DNA from: Pseudomonas asiatica
GTDB taxonomy: Bacteria; Pseudomonadota; Gammaproteobacteria; Pseudomonadales; Pseudomonadaceae
DNA length: 64,000 bases
Reading direction: 5' to 3'
NCBI RefSeq assembly: GCF_009932335.1
Contig: NZ_BLJF01000001.1
Location: 1,922,001-1,986,000 of the forward strand
In this document: one piece after another, positions 1 to 8,746 of the stretch
Layout: every line of letters starts with the position of its first letter
Numbering within the stretch: position 1 is the first letter of the stretch
Notes under the pieces: generated by a model
Seen by the model: the letters and a program-made list of their open reading frames with translations, nothing else
The model's database searches: none
What the model was told of the DNA's origin: nothing
Position numbers and translations under genes: made by a program

Positions 1-182
1 AGAGTCTCGACACCCTGAGCGTTGGGCCTTGCTGCAAAGTAGGCACCGTTGATGGCGCCTACCGAGGCGCCAACCACCATGTCGAACTGGACTTCGGCTT
101 CGACCAGGGCCCGCAGCATCCCCACCTGGACCGCACCCAGACTGCCGCCGCCAGCGAACACGATTGCGGTTTGCGTAGGCAT
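1..182 (-). CDS. Patatin-like phospholipase, N-terminal fragment (cut by window edge)
   Basis: The first 60 residues are visible; the rest lies outside the window. They contain the two patatin signatures: the glycine-rich oxyanion loop GGGSLG near residue 12 and the nucleophile elbow GASVG (G-x-S-x-G) near residue 43, with the expected spacing. Family members are serine-aspartate dyad lipid acyl hydrolases. The ATG at 180-182 begins directly before the conserved AIVFAGGG strand, which fits the family start. Substrate and location cannot be judged from the fragment. Confidence 0.85.
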   Translation of the reverse strand, partial: MPTQTAIVFAGGGSLGAVQVGMLRALVEAEVQFDMVVGASVGAINGAYFAARPNAQGVET

Positions 183-422
183 GATTGCTGTCTCTGCACA
201 GACGTGTGTCGACTGAGTGTAGTTGGCCGGGTGCCGGCGGGGCTGGGTGCTGCCAGTGCCGCCCACCTCTCATTTCTTGCCCGGCAATACCGAACCGAGA
301 ACCTGCCTGGCCGTCTGCACGATGACCTGAGCCGGTCGTCGTCGCTGCTGAACGGCTGCACTCAAGCCAGGATCAATCGAGCTGAGTCGCCCGATTTCAT
401 TCAGCCAGCAGGAGTTACAGCG

Positions 423-641
423 ATGGCCCAGTACCTGTACCTGATCAGCTACATCCTCGACAACCAACCCGGCACCTGCGAATTGCGCAGCGACCAGGAG
501 GACCTGAGCCGCGAAGCAGCGCGCGATTACCTCCAAGGCCTGCACCGCAACGAAGCGTCATCTTTCACTGACGTGCAGGTGCAACGTCTGGAGCACGACC
601 ATGAGCCAGGCACGTCACCGGGGCATTATCAGCAACCATGA
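423..641 (+). CDS. Small conserved-looking hypothetical protein (72 aa)
   Basis: A short soluble protein beginning MAQYLYLISYILDNQPG, with an AGGAG ribosome binding site about 8 bases before the ATG. It is mostly polar, with no membrane segment or signal peptide. A longer reading frame runs upstream, but the good ribosome site and the start of regular coding character favour this ATG. No family recognised. It is followed 18 bases later by another small gene on the same strand and may be co-transcribed with it. Confidence 0.6.
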   Translation: MAQYLYLISYILDNQPGTCELRSDQEDLSREAARDYLQGLHRNEASSFTDVQVQRLEHDHEPGTSPGHYQQP

Positions 642-659
642 AAAGGTGAGGGCTGGCAG

Positions 660-956
660 ATGAAAAGAAGAGGTGAAACCTATAGAAAGTGGTGCGACCC
701 GATCCTGCACCATCAAACCCATGAGGAAACGCTCGGAACCGGCACTTGCCTGGAAGTGCAGACGCGCTTGTCACGCACAGGCGCCACGCAGTTGTTCATT
801 GGTGTCTATCGCACCGACGGTTCGGTGCTGTGCGAACGGATCTACGACCAACGCGCGGGGGAAACCATGAGGCGTGCGTTGCTGTGGGGTGTGGGATATG
901 CCCGACGCGTCGCGGGTGAGGGCGAGGCGTTGCATGGCGAACCGGCAGGTAGCTGA
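660..956 (+). CDS. Hypothetical protein (98 aa) coupled to DUF72 gene
   Basis: Basic, soluble, no recognised domain. The middle part (residues 20-70) reads like a small beta-rich fold (CLEVQTRLSRTGATQLFIGV). Its TGA stop overlaps the ATG of the following DUF72 gene by one base, indicating translational coupling. The coupling is the main evidence that the gene is real. Function unknown. Confidence 0.6.
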   Translation: MKRRGETYRKWCDPILHHQTHEETLGTGTCLEVQTRLSRTGATQLFIGVYRTDGSVLCERIYDQRAGETMRRALLWGVGYARRVAGEGEALHGEPAGS

Positions 957-1669
957 TGATTTATCTCGGTTGCGCTGGCTGGAGCCTGTCGAGCCGTTAC
1001 GCCGAGGCATTTGCGCAGCCCGGCAGCCACCTGCAACGCTACGCCACCCGCTTCAATGCAGTGGAAATCAACAGTTCCTTCTACCGGCCCCATCGCCCGG
1101 AAACCTATGCCCGTTGGGCTGCGTCCGTACCTGAGCATTTCCGCTTTGCGGTGAAGGTGCCCAAGGCCATCAGCCATGAGCAGCGGCTCTGCGGGTGCGA
1201 GGACGCGCTGGACAGGTTTCTTGCTCAATGCGGTCAGTTGGGCGACCGCCTGGGTTGCCTGCTGGTACAACTGCCGCCATCGCTTGGCCATGACCCCCAG
1301 CATGCGCGACGTTTCTTCGAAAGCCTGCGGCAACGGTATGACGGGCCGGTAGCGCTGGAGCCCAGGCACGCCAGCTGGCAATCGGCGCAGCCGATGCTGG
1401 TCGATTTGCGCATCGCCCAGGTTGCCGCGAGCCCGTCGCGCTTCGTTACCGATGCGCAACCGGGAGGTTGGCCGGGGCTGGTCTACTGGCGCCTGCATGG
1501 CGAACCGAGGATCTACCACAGCGAGTATCCCGACGAATATCTGCAGCGTCTGGCTGAACGCTTGCAGCACAGCCTTGCCGCCGGAGTGCCCACCTGGTGC
1601 ATTTTCGACAACACCGCCTCCGGCGCTGCGATAGCCAATGCACTGGCTTTGGAGCGGCATTTGCGCTGA
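956..1669 (+). CDS. DUF72 family (YecE-like) protein
   Basis: A 237-residue protein with the DUF72/YecE hallmarks in order: IYLGCAGWS at the N-terminus, FNAVEINSSFY near residue 38, FRFAVKVPKAISH near 60, LGCLLVQLPPSL near 98, and a C-terminal IFDNTASGAA segment. The family adopts a TIM-barrel-like fold and its biochemical role is not settled. Length is slightly shorter than many homologues but all core blocks are present. It is coupled to the small gene upstream. Confidence 0.88.
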   Translation: MIYLGCAGWSLSSRYAEAFAQPGSHLQRYATRFNAVEINSSFYRPHRPETYARWAASVPEHFRFAVKVPKAISHEQRLCGCEDALDRFLAQCGQLGDRLGCLLVQLPPSLGHDPQHARRFFESLRQRYDGPVALEPRHASWQSAQPMLVDLRIAQVAASPSRFVTDAQPGGWPGLVYWRLHGEPRIYHSEYPDEYLQRLAERLQHSLAAGVPTWCIFDNTASGAAIANALALERHLR

Positions 1670-1781
1670 GGAAGTGATGGAAGCATGGCGATGGAAAAGA
1701 GCGATGACCAATCAGTCAAAATTAATGAATCTTTTTACACGTCGCTCGCTCCATTAGTCTGAATTGGTGAAGGAGAGTGCA

Positions 1782-2078
1782 ATGGCTGGACAGCAGTTGT
1801 ATGTGATCGAGTACGAGCTTCATGGGGAATTTCGCACCTTCATCATCCGGCTCGAGCGTATGGACAACGCCGAAGCCTGGCACTGGGCAAGTTGCGATGC
1901 CGGCGTGGGTATCATTCCACGGTTCGGCCAGCACAAGATCAAGAAGGTCAGCCGGCCAATGGCTGAGCGCTACGGCATCGGCAATGTGCGCTGGCGGGTA
2001 TCGGGCGACGGGCCGGAGTTCGTCGCACCGACCATTGATGTGAAGAAGTTTTCCAATAGCGGTACCGGCAATACCTGA
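1782..2078 (+). CDS. Small Pseudomonas hypothetical protein (DUF6555-like)
   Basis: A 98-residue protein (MAGQQLYVIEYELHG...) rich in Trp and charged residues; the block AEAWHWASCDAGVGIIP is the most distinctive. I recall similar small proteins as common in Pseudomonas genomes under DUF6555, but that family name is from memory. The start at 1782 is chosen because AAGGAG lies 6 bases before it; the in-frame TTG 18 bases earlier would place that site inside the gene. A strong hairpin follows the stop. Function unknown. Confidence 0.65.
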   Translation: MAGQQLYVIEYELHGEFRTFIIRLERMDNAEAWHWASCDAGVGIIPRFGQHKIKKVSRPMAERYGIGNVRWRVSGDGPEFVAPTIDVKKFSNSGTGNT

Positions 2079-2090
2079 AGCTTGTTGTGC

Positions 2091-2124
2091 GCAAGGCCTG
2101 CCTGAAGTCTTCAGGCAGGCTTGC
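2091..2124 (+). terminator. Hairpin downstream of the DUF6555-like gene
   Basis: Arms GCCTGCCTGAA and TTCAGGCAGGC enclose a 3-base loop, and the pairing extends outward with one bulge (GCAAG / CTTGC). It lies 12 bases after the stop at 2078. No long T run follows, so termination efficiency is uncertain. The hairpin falls inside the open frame upstream of the next gene, which argues that this gene really starts further downstream, at 2186. Confidence 0.6.
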
Positions 2125-2185
2125 GCTCATGGGTTCGCTTCCCAAGTTTCGAGGCACCATCACTCTCACTTTCAGGAGCCAGTAC

Positions 2186-2710
2186 GTGCCGCAAATCATC
2201 ACTCCAGGCACCCCTGAACACGAGATCAGCGAGCGGAACGCCCGCATGTTCGGCTCGCCAAAGGAACGCCTGGATTTCTACCGCCGTGAAATCCAGTACG
2301 AGACCAGCATCCTTGCCAACCGCACTGACGCCTATCTAGCTGCCCAGTCGTTTCTGGTGATCGCCTTCGTGTCGTCAATGAGTAACCTCAACCAGAGCTG
2401 GGGCGAGATGTTCACGCTGGTGGTTCCCCCGTTTCTCGCATTGCTGGGCGTGTTGAGTTCACTCAATGCCTGGCCGGGCATTCGCGCGGCCTACAAGATC
2501 ATCGAGCACTGGCAATTGAAACAGAGCCACCTTCTGCGCAGCGAGCCATTGATGGGCCTGGCATATGACGAATCGCCACTGTTCAGCGAGGCGGAAACCT
2601 CCCTGGCCGGGCACCGCAAGTCGTTGTTATTTTCGCTGCGTACGCCTTGGATATTCCTGGTCTTCTGGATGATTCTCGGTATTTACGCGGTCTTCATCCA
2701 GCTGGCGTGA
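2186..2710 (+). CDS. Three-helix membrane protein, unknown function
   Basis: A 174-residue protein with hydrophobic helices near residues 49-66, 76-93 and 152-172, and a charged loop of about 60 residues between helices 2 and 3. The GTG at 2186 is chosen because AGGAG sits 7 bases upstream and a terminator-like hairpin lies further upstream in the same open frame. The organisation (soluble N-terminus, helix pair, cytoplasmic domain, last helix) resembles small DUF4231-type proteins, but I do not recognise it firmly. Confidence 0.7.
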   Translation: MPQIITPGTPEHEISERNARMFGSPKERLDFYRREIQYETSILANRTDAYLAAQSFLVIAFVSSMSNLNQSWGEMFTLVVPPFLALLGVLSSLNAWPGIRAAYKIIEHWQLKQSHLLRSEPLMGLAYDESPLFSEAETSLAGHRKSLLFSLRTPWIFLVFWMILGIYAVFIQLA

Positions 2711-2951
2711 GCGGCGCGGCTGCACCCCGAGACAAAGCGGTACTCCAATCGTTGTCGACGCTGATTACCGCCACCTTCAAAGCCTTTGCTCCGGTACCAA
2801 TAACCAGGTTTGATTGCGCCATTTTCTTTGGGTCTCCAGACAAGTGTCATAGATCACAAACGCTGAACTCCTGCCGCCCCACCTGCGTCCCTCGAATGAA
2901 TGCCCCAGTAAAGACGGCATCCACCCAACAATCAGCTTCGAGGGCGAAACG

Positions 2952-3539
2952 ATGGACAAGACTAATCAAAGCTCGACGTCTCCACCCGGTAGCACCCAGG
3001 AACATGCCTTGATCGATGACGCCGGTGCGCTGCTTGGCGAGGCCAGGCACAAAGGCAGCGAGCAGTTCGAACACTACCGCGATAACGCAGCCGATCAGCT
3101 TGATTCGCTCGAGGAAGGTGCGCGTTCGGCGGCAGCTGCGCTGCAAGGCAAGGACAGTCTCGGGCTGTCGCAGTACCTGAACCAGGCAGCAGAGTGCGTG
3201 GGTGAGTTCGCCGAACAGGTACGCCATGAAAGTGCCGAAAGCCTGCTGCAGCGTGGTGCTCAGTTGGCCAGGAGCAACCCGGCGCTATTCCTGGCCGGTA
3301 GCGTCGCGATCGGGTTTGCCGTATCGCGTTTCATGCGAGCCAGCACCAGCCATGAGTCCACCACCCCTGCGTCGTCCGGTGATTGGCAACAGTCCCGCCC
3401 CGCGCAGCCAGTGCCTGATCGTGGTAGCGACGTATCCACCCGTGAACCTTTCACCCCAGTCGACCCAGTCGGCCCTGGTGCAGGCACGCCGGTCAGTGGC
3501 AGCCCGTTCGAACGCGATCCTCTCAAAGGAGGTGAATGA
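2952..3539 (+). CDS. Membrane-anchored stress-type protein with single C-terminal-half helix
   Basis: A 195-residue protein. Residues 1-108 are charged, helical and Ala-rich; one membrane helix lies at about 109-129 (NPALFLAGSVAIGFAVSRFM); the tail is Pro/Ser-rich. The layout resembles ElaB/YqjD-like proteins, which tether to the inner membrane and rise in stationary phase or osmotic stress. It is the first gene of a translationally coupled trio: its stop at 3537-3539 overlaps the next ATG. The 240-base region upstream presumably holds the promoter; no confident -10/-35 pair was seen. Confidence 0.75.
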   Translation: MDKTNQSSTSPPGSTQEHALIDDAGALLGEARHKGSEQFEHYRDNAADQLDSLEEGARSAAAALQGKDSLGLSQYLNQAAECVGEFAEQVRHESAESLLQRGAQLARSNPALFLAGSVAIGFAVSRFMRASTSHESTTPASSGDWQQSRPAQPVPDRGSDVSTREPFTPVDPVGPGAGTPVSGSPFERDPLKGGE

Positions 3540-3967
3540 TGAACAAAGAACCCTTGCATACCACCCCGAGCTTGCACACGGCGGAAGACGACGCCGTCGG
3601 TGTTGGCGGTTTGTTGCGCCAGCTGATGCGGGAAGTACCGGACCTGTTCACCAAGGAGCTGGCGCTGGCCAAGGCAGAGCTGCAGCAGAACCTCGCCACC
3701 CTCAAAGCCGGCACGGCTGCGGTGGCAGCGGGTGCGATCGTGATGCTGGCGGGCTTCGTCATGCTGTTGCTGGCGGCAGTCTACGCCTTGGCGATGGTGC
3801 TCGAACCCTGGCTGGCAGCCCTGATCGTGGGCGCGGTCACCTTGGTAATCGGGTTCATCATGTTGCAGTCGGGCAAGAAACGGTTCGAACCCACGCACCT
3901 GGCCCCTGACCGTACCTTGCATGCCATGCAGCAGGACAAGGACACGCTGAAGAGGAAACTGCCATGA
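3536..3967 (+). CDS. Phage-holin-3-6 / YqjE-like membrane protein
   Basis: A 143-residue protein: an amphipathic N-terminal segment (LLRQLMREVPDLFTKELALAKAEL) followed by two hydrophobic helices at about 58-80 and 87-107, then a basic tail. This is the usual pattern of the YqjE / Phage_holin_3_6 family, inner-membrane proteins of unknown role that are not true holins. The start overlaps the previous gene by 4 bases, with AAAGGAGG just upstream; an alternative ATG is the next codon. The stop overlaps the start of the third gene. Confidence 0.8.
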   Translation: MMNKEPLHTTPSLHTAEDDAVGVGGLLRQLMREVPDLFTKELALAKAELQQNLATLKAGTAAVAAGAIVMLAGFVMLLLAAVYALAMVLEPWLAALIVGAVTLVIGFIMLQSGKKRFEPTHLAPDRTLHAMQQDKDTLKRKLP

Positions 3968-4770
3968 CCACTTCCTTCGAACATGAAGCGCACAAAGACC
4001 CTGACTTGCTCGAGCAGGAAATCAACGCCAAGCGCGAGCACATCAGCGATCTGGTGGACGCCCTCGAACAGCGCCTGAGCCCGGGCCAGATGGTCGACCG
4101 GGTCCTGGCCTATGCCAAGGGCAATGGCGGCGAGTTCTTCGAGAACCTTGGCACCACCCTCAAGAACAACCCCGTACCCGCAACCCTGACGGTATTGGGC
4201 CTGGCCTGGCTGGGCCTGAACCAGAACCGCCCCTTCAACCCCGGGCCTGCGCACCATGGGCCTGGGTTGGGCGAAAAACTCGGCGACGCGGTGGACACGG
4301 TGAAGGGCGCTTTCGCGCAGGCGGGGGAGGCAGTGCACGACGCCAGCCAGAAGGTGCGCATGAAAGCCCATGACATGCGCGATCGGGCCAGCGACTTTGG
4401 CAGCGGCGCCCGCGACTCCGTGGGGGCTTCCGCGGATACCCTGCGCCATTCGGCACACAAGGCCGCAGATCAGGCCACGGCACTGAAGGGCCAGTTCGAT
4501 CACCTGCTGCAGGAGCAACCTCTGGTATTGGCCGCTTTGGGCATAGCACTGGGTGCGGCATTGGGGGCCGCATTACCCACTACCCGCAAGGAAGACCAGC
4601 TGATGGGCGCCAGCAGTGATCGTTTGACCGACACACTCAAGGCCAAGGGCCGCGAGGTGAAGGCGTCGGTCGAAGAGTCGTTCGACAAGGTGGGTGGTAA
4701 AGCGTCTACACAGGCCGAGCGCAAGCCTGCAGACTCCGACCTTTCCTCAGGGTTGGGCTTCAATTCCTGA
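3964..4770 (+). CDS. DUF3618-containing membrane-associated protein
   Basis: A 268-residue protein. Residues 14-50 (EQEINAKREHISDLVDALEQ) match the DUF3618 pattern; a hydrophobic stretch lies at about 73-84 and an Ala/Gly-rich helix at about 187-205 (LAALGIALGAALGAALP). The middle is a charged, apolipoprotein-like helical region. It is the last gene of the YqjD/YqjE/DUF3618-type trio, overlapping its predecessor by 4 bases. Such trios are usually associated with envelope or osmotic stress. That association is family knowledge, not shown here. Confidence 0.8.
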   Translation: MTTSFEHEAHKDPDLLEQEINAKREHISDLVDALEQRLSPGQMVDRVLAYAKGNGGEFFENLGTTLKNNPVPATLTVLGLAWLGLNQNRPFNPGPAHHGPGLGEKLGDAVDTVKGAFAQAGEAVHDASQKVRMKAHDMRDRASDFGSGARDSVGASADTLRHSAHKAADQATALKGQFDHLLQEQPLVLAALGIALGAALGAALPTTRKEDQLMGASSDRLTDTLKAKGREVKASVEESFDKVGGKASTQAERKPADSDLSSGLGFNS

Positions 4771-4910
4771 TCCCGTGGGATGTGCGTCGCCGGCCCCTCT
4801 GCCTGCGCAGAGGGCTGGCGGCTCATCACGAAGGTTGTAGGCTCAGGCTGGGAATGGCTGCGCAATATCGCTACGCTTTGGCTCACGCGCCAGGTCAAGA
4901 ATTCGCCACA

Positions 4911-5828
4911 GTGAAGAAAACAGTTCGGTTTGATGATCTTCAGGTCTTCGTCACAACAGCCTTTGCCGGCAGCTTCTCGGCAGCGGCCAGGTTGTTGGAT
5001 ATTTCACCGGCCTTGGCCAGCGGGGCTGTCCAGCGACTGGAAAGCAGCCTGGGTGCCAGGTTGTTCGTGCGCTCCACGAGGCGTTTGCGGCTCTCGGATG
5101 ATGGCGAGCGATATCTGCCCCATGCCCGTCAGGCCTTGGACGCACTGGACGCCGGTGAGGTGGCGCTGACCGAAGGGCGAGATGAGATCGCGGGTACACT
5201 TCGCCTGTCCATCCCTTCGGATATTGGCAGGAATCTGCTGCTGCCCTGGCTCGACGATTTCCAGCGGTTGAACCCCAAGGTGACGCTGCAACTGCGGGTC
5301 AGCGATCAGGTGGCCGACCTTGTCGGCCAGCAACTGGATGCGAGTATCAGGTATGGGCAACTGGCAGACTCCAGCCTCGTTTCACTGATGCTCGCCCCAG
5401 GGAATCGCAGAACGGTCTGCGCCTCACCTCAATACTTGGCACGACATGGGGCGCCAGACGCTCTGGAAGACCTGGGCAGGCATAATTGCCTGCGCTATGT
5501 GATGGGCGAGCAGACTTACGAGCGATGGAGTTTCCATTTGCCCGATGGAATCAAGACCGTCCAGGTTACAGGCGACCGCTTGAGCGATGACGCCGATGTC
5601 GTTCGGCGCTGGGGCGTTGAAGGATTGGGGATCGTTTACAAATCCAGGCTGGACGTTCTGGCGGACATACGCGCTGGGCGGCTGGTCGAGTTGTTTCCTT
5701 GGGATTACGGCCAACCTGCGCCGTTGCAACTGGTGTGCGCTCATCGAACCTCGCTCACACCTGCCGTGCAGGTGCTCAGAGCGTTTCTGGCGGAGCGTTT
5801 CGAGCAGCTCATCGCTGCTGATGGATAA
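4911..5828 (+). CDS. LysR-family transcriptional regulator
   Basis: A 305-residue protein with an N-terminal winged helix-turn-helix (DLQVFVTTAFAGSFSAAARL, ISPALASGAVQRLE) and a C-terminal substrate-binding domain (LRLSIPSDIGRNLLLPWLDDF...). The GTG at 4911 gives the typical short lead before the helix-turn-helix; the upstream extension is Arg-rich and non-conserved in character. The gene converges on the oxidoreductase at 5878-6885, leaving 49 bases between stops, so its own target is not obvious from the layout. Confidence 0.85.
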   Translation: MKKTVRFDDLQVFVTTAFAGSFSAAARLLDISPALASGAVQRLESSLGARLFVRSTRRLRLSDDGERYLPHARQALDALDAGEVALTEGRDEIAGTLRLSIPSDIGRNLLLPWLDDFQRLNPKVTLQLRVSDQVADLVGQQLDASIRYGQLADSSLVSLMLAPGNRRTVCASPQYLARHGAPDALEDLGRHNCLRYVMGEQTYERWSFHLPDGIKTVQVTGDRLSDDADVVRRWGVEGLGIVYKSRLDVLADIRAGRLVELFPWDYGQPAPLQLVCAHRTSLTPAVQVLRAFLAERFEQLIAADG

Positions 5829-5877
5829 GCTGACGGGGCTCATGGCCCCGCCTTGGTTACCTTGACTGGATGAATGC

Positions 5878-6885
5878 TCAGAAGCCTTCCAGGACAATCT
5901 TGCCTTTTGCCTTGCCGCTTTCGATCAGGGCATGGGCGCGTTTGAGGTTGCTGGCATCGATGCTGCCGAAGTGCTCGCCAACGGTGGTCTTGATGACCCC
6001 TTCGTCGACCAGCGCCGAGACTTTTTCCAGCAGATGGTGCTGCTTGATCATGTCCTCGGTCTGGTACAGCGAGCGGGTGAACATCAGCTCCCAGTGCACC
6101 GACAGCGATTTGCGCTTGAACGGCACGACATCAAGATGCTCAGGGTCATCGATCAGCGCGAGCTTGCCCTGTGGGCGCAGGACTTCGACGATCTGCGCGA
6201 GGTACGCATCGGTGTGAGTCAGGCTGATCACGTAATCCACTGGGTTGAGCTGGAGTTGCTCCAGTTGCAGGGCAAAGGATGCCGAATGGTCGATGACGTG
6301 ATGTGCCCCGAGTTCGCTGACCCAGGCCTGGGTTTCAGGCCGTGACGCGGTACCGATCACCTTGAGCTGGGTACGCTTGCGCGCAAGCTGTACCAGGATC
6401 GAACCAACCCCGCCACCGGCACCGATGATCAGCAGGCTCTTGCCAGCGCCGCCATTTTCCTCAACACCCAGGCGGTCGAACAGCAGCTCCCAGGCGGTGA
6501 TGGACGTCAGCGGCAAGGCTGCGGCACTGGCATTGTCCAGAGTACGAGGCTTGTGCCCGACGATGCGTTCGTCGACCAGGTGAAACTCGCTGTAAGTGCC
6601 CGGGCGGTCGATCGCGCCGGCGTAGAACACTTCGTCGCCAGGCTGGAACAACGACACCTCGGCGCCGACCTCGCGAACGACGCCCACAGCATCCCATCCC
6701 AACACCTGGGGCTGGGCGCCGCCGCGGCTGGCTCTGACCTTGGTATCGACCGGGTTTACTGCGATAGCTTTGACTTCCACCAACAGGTCCCTGGCGCCGG
6801 GCGTGGGTTTGGGCAGTTCGTGCTCGTACAACGATCGGGAATCCTGGATGGGAAGGCCGGGGGTGTCGTAGACGATTGCTTTCAT
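5878..6885 (-). CDS. Quinone-oxidoreductase-like / zinc-type alcohol dehydrogenase-like protein (MDR superfamily)
   Basis: A 335-residue medium-chain dehydrogenase/reductase. The N-terminal GroES-like domain (AIAVNPVDTKVR, GWDAVGVVREVG) is followed by a Rossmann domain with the nucleotide loop LLIIGAGGGVGSILVQLAR near residue 155. The Cys/His zinc ligands of true alcohol dehydrogenases are absent, placing it with NADPH-dependent enone/quinone reductases. It lies 172 bases downstream of two short-chain dehydrogenase genes and is probably part of their transcription unit or regulated with it. Confidence 0.87.
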   Translation of the reverse strand: MKAIVYDTPGLPIQDSRSLYEHELPKPTPGARDLLVEVKAIAVNPVDTKVRASRGGAQPQVLGWDAVGVVREVGAEVSLFQPGDEVFYAGAIDRPGTYSEFHLVDERIVGHKPRTLDNASAAALPLTSITAWELLFDRLGVEENGGAGKSLLIIGAGGGVGSILVQLARKRTQLKVIGTASRPETQAWVSELGAHHVIDHSASFALQLEQLQLNPVDYVISLTHTDAYLAQIVEVLRPQGKLALIDDPEHLDVVPFKRKSLSVHWELMFTRSLYQTEDMIKQHHLLEKVSALVDEGVIKTTVGEHFGSIDASNLKRAHALIESGKAKGKIVLEGF

Positions 6886-7009
6886 TGGGATGTGACCTTT
6901 CAGGTAAACAGTGGTAACAGGCTAATCGTGTCGCCCTCCCTGAAAAACCGGGCAATTGCCGGAACACTTTCCGCATTTCGCTGAAAATCGGCTAGTTGCC
7001 TTGTGGTGG

Positions 7010-7036
7010 AACGTTGCCAACAGACTGCGCAACGTT
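7010..7036. promoter_or_regulatory. Inverted repeat between SDR and MDR genes
   Basis: AACGTTGC and GCAACGTT form a perfect 8-bp inverted repeat separated by 11 bases. It lies between the stop of the SDR gene (7058) and the start of the oxidoreductase gene (6885), both on the minus strand. It may be an operator for the oxidoreductase gene or an attenuating hairpin. No T run follows on the minus strand. Confidence 0.35.
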
Positions 7037-7057
7037 GTCGGGATTCGGGAATTGGGT

Positions 7058-7822
7058 TCAGGCAACAGGGATCGGGTTCTCAACCAGCGCCAGGTTGAAC
7101 TGGTGAATCAGTTCGTGTTCGTTCAGGCCCTGGTTGGCTCGCAGCGGGACGACACGATCCACCAGGACTTCCGTGGTTGCGGATTCGAGCTTGACCAAGG
7201 TTTCCTGGATAAAATCATCCAGCGGCATGGCGCGCTCATCACCGCTCTTGTGAATCAGATCGGTGTCCACCCAAGGTGGCGCAATTTCCAGTACCTTGAC
7301 GCTGGTGTCACGCAGGCTGAACCGCTGCGACAGTGAGTAGGAGTGGATGGCGGCCTTGGTCGCCGAATACAAAGCGGTGGCCGCCAGCGGCAGGTAGGCC
7401 AGAACCGAACTGTTGTTGATGATGCAAGCATCCGGTTGGCGCTTGAGGTGCTCGACGAAGGCTGCGCTGACGCGCACCGGGCCGAGCAGGTTGGTCTGCA
7501 GCAAGCTCACTGCTTGTTCGTCGTCGAGGTCCCCGGAAGCCGGATTGTCGAACGGCATGACGCCGGCATTGTTGATGATCACGTTCAATGCAGGATGGCG
7601 GCGGATCACATCCTGGGCCACCTCCTTGATCTGCTGCGGATCATTGATGTCCAGGCGCACTGTATCGATCCCCGGGTTGGCCTGGGCGATTTCATCCAAC
7701 AGTGCCTGACGGCGCCCCGCAACGATCACTTTATTGCCACGTTGGTGGAATGCCTCGGCCAGAGCGCGGCCGATGCCTGAGGTACCGCCGGTAATGAAAA
7801 TGGTGTTTGCGCTAAGTTTCAT
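7058..7822 (-). CDS. Short-chain dehydrogenase/reductase (DltE-like)
   Basis: A 254-residue classical SDR: the cofactor loop TGGTSGIG at residues 11-18, NNAG near 88, catalytic Ser in NNSSVLAY near 143, and the YSATK catalytic Tyr-Lys pair near 156. The C-terminal region matches the subgroup labelled DltE-like oxidoreductases in Pseudomonas. It starts 20 bases after the stop of the upstream SDR gene, so the two are co-transcribed. Substrate unknown. Confidence 0.88.
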   Translation of the reverse strand: MKLSANTIFITGGTSGIGRALAEAFHQRGNKVIVAGRRQALLDEIAQANPGIDTVRLDINDPQQIKEVAQDVIRRHPALNVIINNAGVMPFDNPASGDLDDEQAVSLLQTNLLGPVRVSAAFVEHLKRQPDACIINNSSVLAYLPLAATALYSATKAAIHSYSLSQRFSLRDTSVKVLEIAPPWVDTDLIHKSGDERAMPLDDFIQETLVKLESATTEVLVDRVVPLRANQGLNEHELIHQFNLALVENPIPVA

Positions 7823-7842
7823 GATCCGTCTCCTTGCATTGT

Positions 7843-8646
7843 TCAGTTGGCGTTGTAGCGAGGGGCAAGCTGATTGCTGGACAGCTGGCCGAACAGGGCT
7901 TGCCGGCTGGCCTCGTAGCGTTCGAAGGACTTCAGGTCATGCATCGAGGGGATAGAGATCAGTACCTCGTCGTCAAAGTCCTGCAGGGCACCGTCCACCA
8001 GGTCCTGGGCCGACATCACGATACCCGGATCAAGGTTTTCGACCGGCAAGCCGCCGATCTGCCAGAAGTCGGTGGCGGTGGCTCCTGGCAGCACTGCCTG
8101 GATCCTTATGCCTTTGTCCGCAAGCTCCTTGTGCAGGGACTGGGTAAAGGCGGTGACATACGCCTTGCTGCCACCGTACACACCATTGAGCAGCTCCGGC
8201 GCCAGGCTGACAACGGACGAGATGTTGATCACGGCGCCTTGCGCACGGGCGACAAATCCGGGGATGGCCGCGTAGGTGAGGCGGGTGAGGGCGGTGACGT
8301 TGAGGGTGATCATTTCAGCCATGCGCTCGACATCACTTTCCAGCAGGCTAGTGTGGGTGCCTATGCCTGCGTTGTTCACCAGCAGGCTGATACTGGCGTC
8401 CTCGCGCAATTTGCGTTCTACCTTGGCCAGGTCATCCGTGTTTGCCAGGTCTGCCGGAAACACCTCCACGTTCTGCCGGGTTTCCGTAGTCAGCCGGCTG
8501 GCCAACGTATTGAGGCGCTCCCGGTTGCGGGCCACCAGCACCAGGTCGTAACCCCGACGCGCCAAGCGTTCTGCGTAGATCGAACCGATGCCGGTAGAGG
8601 CGCCAGTGATGAGGGCAGTGCCTTTGAATTGCTGCTTCATGGTCAT
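7843..8646 (-). CDS. Short-chain dehydrogenase/reductase
   Basis: A 267-residue classical SDR: TGASTGIG cofactor loop at residues 14-21, NNAG near 92, Ser in INISSVVSL near 142, and YGGSK near 156. It is the first gene of a minus-strand unit (SDR, SDR, MDR) and is divergent from a GlxA-type AraC activator 100 bases away, a layout common for detoxification reductases controlled by the neighbouring regulator. A second ATG two codons in is an equally good start. Confidence 0.88.
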   Translation of the reverse strand: MTMKQQFKGTALITGASTGIGSIYAERLARRGYDLVLVARNRERLNTLASRLTTETRQNVEVFPADLANTDDLAKVERKLREDASISLLVNNAGIGTHTSLLESDVERMAEMITLNVTALTRLTYAAIPGFVARAQGAVINISSVVSLAPELLNGVYGGSKAYVTAFTQSLHKELADKGIRIQAVLPGATATDFWQIGGLPVENLDPGIVMSAQDLVDGALQDFDDEVLISIPSMHDLKSFERYEASRQALFGQLSSNQLAPRYNAN

Positions 8647-8690
8647 GCTCCGTTGTTGGATGTGGAGCCCATGATGCAGAAGGTCGCCTT

Positions 8691-8726
8691 TGTCTTAAAC
8701 GACACATATGGTACGTTTTCAGGACA
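8691..8726. promoter_or_regulatory. Imperfect inverted repeat in the SDR / AraC divergent promoter
   Basis: The segment starts TGTCTTAAACG and ends CGTTTTCAGGACA, which are inverted copies of each other apart from an inserted base and two mismatches. It is centred between the divergent starts at 8646 and 8747. It is a reasonable operator candidate for the adjacent AraC-type regulator. This is inference from position and symmetry only. Confidence 0.4.
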
Positions 8727-8746
8727 TCCAATGTGGAGCTCCAACC

